Source: an uncultured Eubacteriales bacterium (GTDB lineage: Bacteria; Bacillota; Clostridia; Christensenellales; Aristaeellaceae). From it: 11,503 bases of DNA. The position numbers were made by a program, and so were the translations under genes. Under the pieces are notes generated by a model. It saw only the letters and a list, made by a program, of their open reading frames with translations. It did no database searches and was not told the DNA's origin. This document shows positions 7,080 to 11,503 of the stretch, in pieces; position 1 is the stretch's first letter, and the number at the start of each line of letters is the position of its first letter. The stretch is from positions 1 through 11,503 of the forward strand of contig URJN01000043.1 of the NCBI GenBank assembly GCA_900548125.1. The letters are read 5' to 3'.

Positions 7080-7283
7080 TGATTCGCGGTACCACTCCGG
7101 TTGACGCGCCCAAACGGGTAAACGCGCCCTCTTATGACCCATAACGCGGGTGAACCGTCCGGCTCGTCGCCGGAAGCTCTTTGCAGGGCTGCCAAACCGC
7201 CTGCGCACCGGGCTTGCACCCTCCCCGGCTCGCTGAGCGCTGCCATCGGCTTGGCTCTTTGCACGTCATTGCCTTTGTATATC
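7043..7283 (-). ncRNA. T-box riboswitch leader of alaS
   Basis: The roughly 285-base leader between promoter and alaS contains the diagnostic T-box sequence GGAGTGGTACCGCG (7098-7085). The UGGU bulge would pair with the ACCA end of an uncharged tRNA with discriminator A, as tRNA-Ala has. Stem I features precede it: GGCAAUGACG near the 5' end (7273-7264) and an AGCGAGCCGGGG...AAGCCCGG distal arm (about 7233-7209). The stem I 3' strand reads GGCAGCCCUGCA (about 7192-7181). The specifier may be GCA or GCC there, both alanine codons; I cannot fix which. Uncharged tRNA-Ala binding should favour the antiterminator and allow alaS transcription when alanine charging is low. Confidence 0.93.
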
Positions 7284-7289
7284 GGGTTT

Positions 7290-7318
7290 ATTATAGTCAG
7301 AAATACGCGGATTGTCAA
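7290..7318 (-). promoter_or_regulatory. Consensus sigma-A promoter for the alaS T-box transcript
   Basis: On the minus strand there is a perfect TTGACA (7318-7313), a 17-base spacer and a perfect TATAAT (7295-7290). The expected start is near 7283. A full-consensus promoter fits a constitutively initiated transcript that is controlled downstream by the T-box. Confidence 0.93.
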
Positions 7319-7330
7319 GCCCAAAACGCG

Positions 7331-7364
7331 GCAGAAGCGGCGCATCTTTCAGCGCCGCTTCTGC
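7331..7364 (-). terminator. Terminator after the secreted SH3b/PG-binding gene
   Basis: GCAGAAGCGGCGC (7331-7343) and GCGCCGCTTCTGC (7352-7364) form a perfect 13-base-pair stem with an 8-base loop, 33 bases past the stop of the upstream minus-strand gene and 13 bases before the alaS -35 box. The T-run is short and displaced (CGCG then TTTT), so termination may be imperfect, but the position is right. Confidence 0.75.
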
Positions 7365-7396
7365 AAAAGAGGGGTTGGGGGGCTTATTCGGTTGGT

Positions 7397-10291
7397 TTAC
7401 GGATATACGGTCTTGACCGTCACCTGAACGCCGTTGACCGTCTTACCGGACATGATCGAAACCGCGCTCTTGATGGCTGCCTGATGATCCGCGTCCACGC
7501 TGCCGCCCTGGACATGCGTCTTGGAATCCAGCAGATGCAGACAGAACTGACCTTCGTAATTGTTGTTATCGATATCCTCCGCACCGTGCGGCTGACCATA
7601 GATCGAGCAGACAACCTGCACGCCCTTGGACGTGGTGAGCAGCATCGGACGGCGCTTAAAGCTGATAGAGCTCGGCGAGCCTACGCCGTAGATCTCGCAC
7701 AACGTCGTCGTATCCGCCGCGGTCAGCGGCTCCACGTCGATGTGGTTGCCGGTGGACTGGATATGGATGTTGAGCGACTTGTTCGTCGTCAAATCCGTCA
7801 GCTTCGCCGTCTGGTTGCGTGCAATGCCGATTGCGGAGAGCGTACCGTTCGCCTTGTTGGTGAACCAGCTCAGGTTGTAAACCGTCGTCTTGAACTCGGT
7901 CGTCGCGCTGCTGGAACCGGAGTATGCCTTTCGGATTTCCGCGAGGGTCGCCGGGCCGCAGACGCCGTCTGCCGTCAGGTTATAATCCCGCTGGAAAGCG
8001 CGGACAGCATCCGCCGTCTTGCCGCCGTAGTGACCGGTGATCTGCGCGGTGTAATACTTCAGCGCGGTCAGCGCGGTCTGGATATAGGTGACCGTCTTGC
8101 CGGTAGAGCCGTACTTGTAGGTCGAGCCGGTATCGCCGCTGCCGCCGTTGTTCTTGATATAGGCGTCAACCTCAGCGTCCGTCATCACCTTGGCATAGCT
8201 GCTGGAAATCCAATAGCCCGCCTTGGTCTGGAACCAGCCGCTGACCGTATCCACATAGTAGAAGCAATCGCCGATATTCGCCGTGCCGACGCGGTTGGCA
8301 TCGGTAGACGGCTGATAGCGCAGGGAAACGTTATTTCCCGTGATGCGGATCATGCCGATGGTTTCCTGTTCACCGGAACTATCGGCGCCGGCACCGAACT
8401 CGGCAGCCGTGATGTTCTCCATCATGTCGCCGCGGATATAGCCCTTATAGGTGTAGTTTCCAACGACAACCGTCACATAGTACCACTTCACGCCGCTGAC
8501 GGTGTAAATCTTGGAAATACGGAACTTCTGTCCCTTATCAAGGCTTGCCTTCGCGCTGGACGTCGTGGAATAGGAGGAACGCAGATAGACATTGTCCTTC
8601 GTCGTGCGGCCGTAGGAATTTTCGGTCTTCACCGTCGAACCGCTGCTGCTTCCACTGTCGCCGTTCGAGCTTCCGCCCGTCAGACTGCGGAGCTTGTTGA
8701 TGGTGGACGGGCCTGCAACGCCGTCCACGGTCAGGTTGTTCGCATCCTGGAATTTGCGCACGGCGCGCTTGGTCAGGCTGCCGAAGCTGCCCGTGATATC
8801 ACCGTAGTAGTAGTTCAGAGCCTTCAGCATCGTCTGAAGCTCGGTGACGGCAGTACCCTTATCGCCCTCGCGCAGCGTGGTGCCCGCGGTTCCGGTGGTG
8901 CCGTTATCGATGCCCGCGTTCTTGAGGGCGCTGTTGATGGCGTTGAGCGTCGTGGTGCTTGCCACGCCGTCCTGCGTCAGTCCCTTCGACTTCTGGAACT
9001 TCTTGACCGCCTGCTGGGTCAGGTTGCCGTAGTGACCGGTGATGTCGCCGTAGTAATAACCCAGTGTCGTCAGGTTCTGCTGGAGCGCGCTGACGGCAGT
9101 GCCGGTCGAGCCGAGCTTCAGGTTCGTGCTGGTGGACGTACTGGACGAACCGCCCGCGTTGTTGACCGCCGTGGCAATCGCGCTGAGCGTCTTCGCGCCC
9201 GCAACGCCGTCAGCCGTCAGACCCTTCGCCTTCTGGAACGCCTTGACCGCCGCTTCCGTCTTAGGGCCGTAGTTGCCGGTGATCTGCGCATAATAGTAAC
9301 CCAGCTGCTTCAGGTTATTCTGAAGCTCGGTGACCTTGGTGCCCTGACTGTTGAGCTTGAGCGTCGTTCCGCTGACAGAGGAGGATGCGCTCGTGCCGCC
9401 CTTGCGGGCAACCGCCGCAGAGACTGCGCTGAGCGTCTTTGCGCCCGCGACGCCGTCAGCCGTCAGACCGTTCGCCTTCTGGAACGCCTTGACAGCCGCT
9501 TCCGTCTTAGAACCGTAGTGACCGGTAATCTGCGCATAATAGTAGCCCAGCGTCGTCAAATCCTTTTGCAGGTTGCTGACCGCCGTGCCGGAAGCATTGA
9601 GCGAAAGCACGTTAGAGCTTCCTGAAGAAGAAGCCGTCGTTCCGCCCTTCGCCTCGTATGCCGCGTCAATCTTTGCAAGCGTCTGCGGGCCGGCAATGCC
9701 GTCGGCAGTCAAGCCGTTCTTATTCTGAAACGCCTTGATGGCGGCGACGGTCTTGGGACCCGCGTTGCCTGTGATCGAGCCGGAATAGAAGCCCAACGCC
9801 TTGAGCTTGGTCTGAACGCTCTTGACGGTTTCGCCGCTGGCGTTCTCTCTGATGTAGGTGTTATCCGAATTGGCGGCACTTGCCTTGCGCTCGGCGGCAG
9901 TGAACGTACCGACCTTCTTGCTGGGCAGGTTTCCGCCGCTGACGTTAAACAGCTTCTTCGTCTGATCCGTGCTGAGAATCTTGACATACGTCGTCTTGCC
10001 GTCGTTCTGGCAGATCCAGCCGGTTTCAATCGTTCCGTCGCTGGAGCGATACTTCACTTGGATAAACGTGTTGTTTCCGCTCGTCTTGGACGACGTGATA
10101 TACACGCAGGCATCCTTGACGATGTTGTCGATAATGGTCGCGTTGGTCGATGCGGCTTCACGGACGCGGACTCTGTCCTTCGTCTGACCGTAGACCTTGC
10201 TGTAATTCGCGGCACTCGCTGACGGGATGGCAAAGACCATCACCAGCAGACACAGAACCACAAACAGCGCGGCTCGCTTGCCGTTTTTCAA
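7397..10291 (-). CDS. Secreted multi-repeat SH3b / peptidoglycan-binding protein with unnamed C-terminal domain
   Basis: This 964-residue exported protein probably acts at the cell wall. A signal peptide (1-28) has a KR-rich start, a hydrophobic core and an SASA cleavage site. An SH3b-like domain covers about 30-110. Five PG_binding_1 repeats lie at about 146-212, 228-295, 309-376, 389-456 and 471-538, each with a core like GYYYAQITGHYG...AVKAFQK.NGLTADGVAG.KTL. Ser/Gly/Thr-rich linkers separate them. Two more SH3b-like domains follow (about 559-630 and 643-705), then a sixth PG-binding repeat (724-790). The C-terminal 165 residues match no domain I can name but carry NHIDVEP (849-855), PHG (901-903), C917/H919, H926 and D935/H936. 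I see no LPXTG or transmembrane anchor, so wall attachment should come from the repeats. The start is TTG, with GAGGGG (10304-10299) seven bases upstream; a nearby ATG at 10310 is out of frame. An enzymatic role for the tail is possible but unproven. Confidence 0.88.
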   Translation of the reverse strand: MKNGKRAALFVVLCLLVMVFAIPSASAANYSKVYGQTKDRVRVREAASTNATIIDNIVKDACVYITSSKTSGNNTFIQVKYRSSDGTIETGWICQNDGKTTYVKILSTDQTKKLFNVSGGNLPSKKVGTFTAAERKASAANSDNTYIRENASGETVKSVQTKLKALGFYSGSITGNAGPKTVAAIKAFQNKNGLTADGIAGPQTLAKIDAAYEAKGGTTASSSGSSNVLSLNASGTAVSNLQKDLTTLGYYYAQITGHYGSKTEAAVKAFQKANGLTADGVAGAKTLSAVSAAVARKGGTSASSSVSGTTLKLNSQGTKVTELQNNLKQLGYYYAQITGNYGPKTEAAVKAFQKAKGLTADGVAGAKTLSAIATAVNNAGGSSSTSTSTNLKLGSTGTAVSALQQNLTTLGYYYGDITGHYGNLTQQAVKKFQKSKGLTQDGVASTTTLNAINSALKNAGIDNGTTGTAGTTLREGDKGTAVTELQTMLKALNYYYGDITGSFGSLTKRAVRKFQDANNLTVDGVAGPSTINKLRSLTGGSSNGDSGSSSGSTVKTENSYGRTTKDNVYLRSSYSTTSSAKASLDKGQKFRISKIYTVSGVKWYYVTVVVGNYTYKGYIRGDMMENITAAEFGAGADSSGEQETIGMIRITGNNVSLRYQPSTDANRVGTANIGDCFYYVDTVSGWFQTKAGYWISSSYAKVMTDAEVDAYIKNNGGSGDTGSTYKYGSTGKTVTYIQTALTALKYYTAQITGHYGGKTADAVRAFQRDYNLTADGVCGPATLAEIRKAYSGSSSATTEFKTTVYNLSWFTNKANGTLSAIGIARNQTAKLTDLTTNKSLNIHIQSTGNHIDVEPLTAADTTTLCEIYGVGSPSSISFKRRPMLLTTSKGVQVVCSIYGQPHGAEDIDNNNYEGQFCLHLLDSKTHVQGGSVDADHQAAIKSAVSIMSGKTVNGVQVTVKTVYP
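8678..9856 (-). repeat. Five tandem peptidoglycan-binding coding repeats (period about 240-246 bases)
   Basis: The DNA for PG-binding repeats 1 to 5 recurs with a period of about 80-82 codons. Repeats 2 and 3 are most alike: the blocks around 9475-9551 and 9232-9304 share long runs of identical bases across the KAFQKA and AQITG regions. That points to fairly recent duplication or gene conversion. A sixth, separate copy lies at 7922-8122, beyond two SH3b domains. Such arrays can gain or lose units by recombination. Confidence 0.85.
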
Positions 10292-10384
10292 AGTAGATCC
10301 CCTCTTTCATCCCCGCATTTTCGCAGCGGGCAATATTTGGAGCAGGCGTCCCCTCAAACTATACCTGCCCTTTTCTATCATCAC
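10292..10384 (-). promoter_or_regulatory. Structured 5' leader of the secreted-protein gene
   Basis: The predicted leader of about 93 bases can form a stem from GGGCAGG (10370-10364) with CCTGCTC (10346-10340). A competing stem is GGGCA (10370-10366) with TGCCC (10332-10328). A third, CCCGC (10330-10326) with GCGGG (10316-10312), lies eight bases before the SD at 10304. The second stem excludes both others. It matches no riboswitch class I recognise; it may only affect mRNA stability or translation. Confidence 0.35.
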
Positions 10385-10390
10385 GAAACA

Positions 10391-10419
10391 ATTTTATTAC
10401 AATTATGTTAATTTGTCAA
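10391..10419 (-). promoter_or_regulatory. Near-consensus sigma-A promoter for the secreted-protein gene
   Basis: On the minus strand there is a perfect TTGACA (10419-10414), a 17-base AT-rich spacer and TAAAAT (10396-10391), which matches the -10 consensus at 5 of 6. It begins only 14 bases after the stop of the histidine kinase gene, with no terminator between, so read-through from the kinase gene is also possible. Confidence 0.85.
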
Positions 10420-10433
10420 TCTCTTGCGATGAT

Positions 10434-11411
10434 TTAGTTTATGGAATTGTCATCCTTTTTGGTGTTTTCTTCATATTTCTCGGATTTTTCCGCTTCATCC
10501 TGCCCCTCTGTGAGCTTCAGACGCTTGCGCGGAACAAAGCCGGAGAACACCGTATCGCCGTCGCGGGACTCGACCGTAATGCGTCCACCCATCTGCGTGA
10601 TGGTCTGGTTGACGATGAACAGACCCATTCCCTGCCCCGTCTTCTTGGTGGTAAAGCCCGGCTCAAAGATTTTCGCGCGCTGTTTTTCGGAAATCGCAGG
10701 CCCGTTGTTTCTGACCGAAAAGAACCAGCTTCGCAAATCCTCACCCAGAACCAGCTCAACCGTCGGCTTTTCCCCCGCCGGATGTTCCGCGCCAATCGTC
10801 GCATCCAGCGCATTGTCGATGAGGTTGGCAAGCACGCGGCAGATTTCCCACGCCGGCATCAGCGGATCATCCCATTTGGCGGCAATAGAGAGCTTCAGCT
10901 CCGCGCCGCGCTGCTCCGCTTCGACGACCTTCGCCTGAATCAGCGCATTGACCGCGGGGCACGCCGTGCGCATCATGCGGCTCACGCGCTGCATGTCGCC
11001 ATAGATTTTATCCATATACGCCATAGCTTCGCCCGGCTCGTTCATCTCAATCAGGCTGTAAACCACCTGAATGTGGTTCATGAAGTCATGTCTTTGGGCA
11101 CGCATTTCGCGGTTCAGGTCTTCCAGCTGAGCGTATGCCTCTTCCAGTTCTTCCGTTCTGCGAACCATGCGCAGACTGGTCAGCGACGCGCCGATATCCG
11201 TCAGTGCGCCCCAGCCGACGATGGTAAAGCAGAGCAGCGAGATCATCCTTACCAGATTCTCCTCTACGCCGCCCGAAAGCATCCTGCGCACCAACATCAT
11301 CATCGCAATGCCTGCGATGATTTCCAGAACGTTGATGGCAATGGAAATGAAAGCAGCTTTTTTGACCTTCACATGGTCATTCAGCTCTTCTTTGGTCAGT
11401 TTGAATTTCAT
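10434..11411 (-). CDS. Two-helix membrane sensor histidine kinase (Spo0B/AgrC-like H box)
   Basis: This 325-residue sensor kinase should autophosphorylate on H108 and pass the phosphate to a response regulator. Two N-terminal transmembrane helices (about 18-41 and 52-77) are joined by a loop of only about ten residues, so there is no extracellular sensor domain. A coiled coil (about 84-107) leads to the H box RHDFMNHIQV (107-116), typical of the SPOB_a/AgrC-DcuS kinase type. The GHKL ATPase domain has an N box NLIDNALDA (196-204), a G1 box written NNGPAI (235-240) instead of DxGxGI, an F box IFEPGFTTK (248-256) and a G2 box GQGMGLFIV (259-267). The last 25 residues are a charged Lys/Glu-rich tail. 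GGAGG lies unusually close (3 bases) before the ATG, but an in-frame stop upstream leaves no alternative start. The partner regulator is probably just outside the window. Confidence 0.9.
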   Translation of the reverse strand: MKFKLTKEELNDHVKVKKAAFISIAINVLEIIAGIAMMMLVRRMLSGGVEENLVRMISLLCFTIVGWGALTDIGASLTSLRMVRRTEELEEAYAQLEDLNREMRAQRHDFMNHIQVVYSLIEMNEPGEAMAYMDKIYGDMQRVSRMMRTACPAVNALIQAKVVEAEQRGAELKLSIAAKWDDPLMPAWEICRVLANLIDNALDATIGAEHPAGEKPTVELVLGEDLRSWFFSVRNNGPAISEKQRAKIFEPGFTTKKTGQGMGLFIVNQTITQMGGRITVESRDGDTVFSGFVPRKRLKLTEGQDEAEKSEKYEENTKKDDNSIN

Positions 11412-11486
11412 ATTCCTCCGGGCAGGCGGGAAAACGTTCCTCGCCTCTCATTAACATGGATTAAGACCCGCGCAACGAATCATGAC

Positions 11487-11503
11487 CACCGGCTTAGCCG
11501 GTG
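11487..11503. other. Perfect 7-base-pair hairpin at the window edge
   Basis: CACCGGC (11487-11493) and GCCGGTG (11497-11503) pair across a TTA loop. No T-run follows on the minus strand and the plus-strand continuation is outside the window. It may be part of a terminator or of an upstream coding sequence. The bases from here to 11412 hold no clear promoter for the kinase, which suggests that it is co-transcribed with a gene further upstream. Confidence 0.4.

Noticed and set aside
7000..7113. Extended alaS start at 7113, adding 38 residues
   Set aside because: The extension translates the T-box sequence and terminator hairpin, and the ATG at 6999 has a good SD and gives the usual AlaRS N-terminus.
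7181..9625. Long plus-strand open frame (814 codons) opposite the secreted-protein gene and T-box
   Set aside because: It crosses a promoter, a T-box and a terminator on the other strand, and its repeats merely mirror the peptidoglycan-binding repeats. GC-rich coding strands often leave such open antisense frames.
8678..9856. Regular repeats considered as a CRISPR array
   Set aside because: The period is about 240 bases, the repeats are coding and in frame, and they translate to PG_binding_1 units.
11412..11503. Possible end of an upstream minus-strand gene before the kinase
   Set aside because: All three frames stop in this stretch, one after about 16 codons that could be a C-terminus, but the sequence is too short to assign to any family or to choose a frame.

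Overview
The window looks like a chromosomal segment of a Gram-positive bacterium, most likely a gut-type clostridium (Bacillota). Four things point that way: strong AGGAGG-type ribosome binding sites, near-consensus sigma-A promoters, a T-box leader on an aminoacyl-tRNA synthetase gene, and a secreted SH3b/peptidoglycan-binding protein of clostridial style. The coding sequence is GC-rich, with many G/C third positions. This placement is inferred from gene content; there is no marker gene for exact taxonomy.

Layout, left to right. (1) Plus strand, 1-2621: the last codons of a probable CsoR-type copper repressor, then a copper P1B-ATPase (CopA). Its reading frame runs without a stop into a complete CopZ-like copper chaperone that has its own Shine-Dalgarno and ATG. 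(2) Plus strand, 2732-4063: a bleomycin-hydrolase-type cysteine aminopeptidase (PepC). It converges on (3) a minus-strand two-module nitroreductase-family flavoprotein, 4193-4909. A strong bidirectional hairpin lies between them. (4) Minus strand, 5194-7318: alaS with its own consensus promoter, a T-box riboswitch whose UGGU bulge fits an alanine tRNA, and a terminator. The encoded AlaRS is a natural short form that ends right after the editing domain. (5) Minus strand, 7397-10419: a 964-residue secreted protein with three SH3b-like domains, six peptidoglycan-binding repeats and a conserved-looking C-terminal domain I cannot name. It starts at TTG behind a near-consensus promoter and a structured leader. 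(6) Minus strand, 10434-11411: a two-helix membrane sensor histidine kinase with a Spo0B/AgrC-like H box. Its response regulator is not in the window.

Functionally the genes are mostly independent units: copper detoxification, peptide/thiol catabolism, a flavoprotein, translation, the cell envelope and signalling. I see no phage, transposon, CRISPR array, tRNA or rRNA. The items most worth a second look are the copA-copZ read-through fusion with an internal start, the short Cys-cluster AlaRS under T-box control, the unnamed His/Cys-rich C-terminal domain of the secreted protein, and that gene's leader with mutually exclusive stems.
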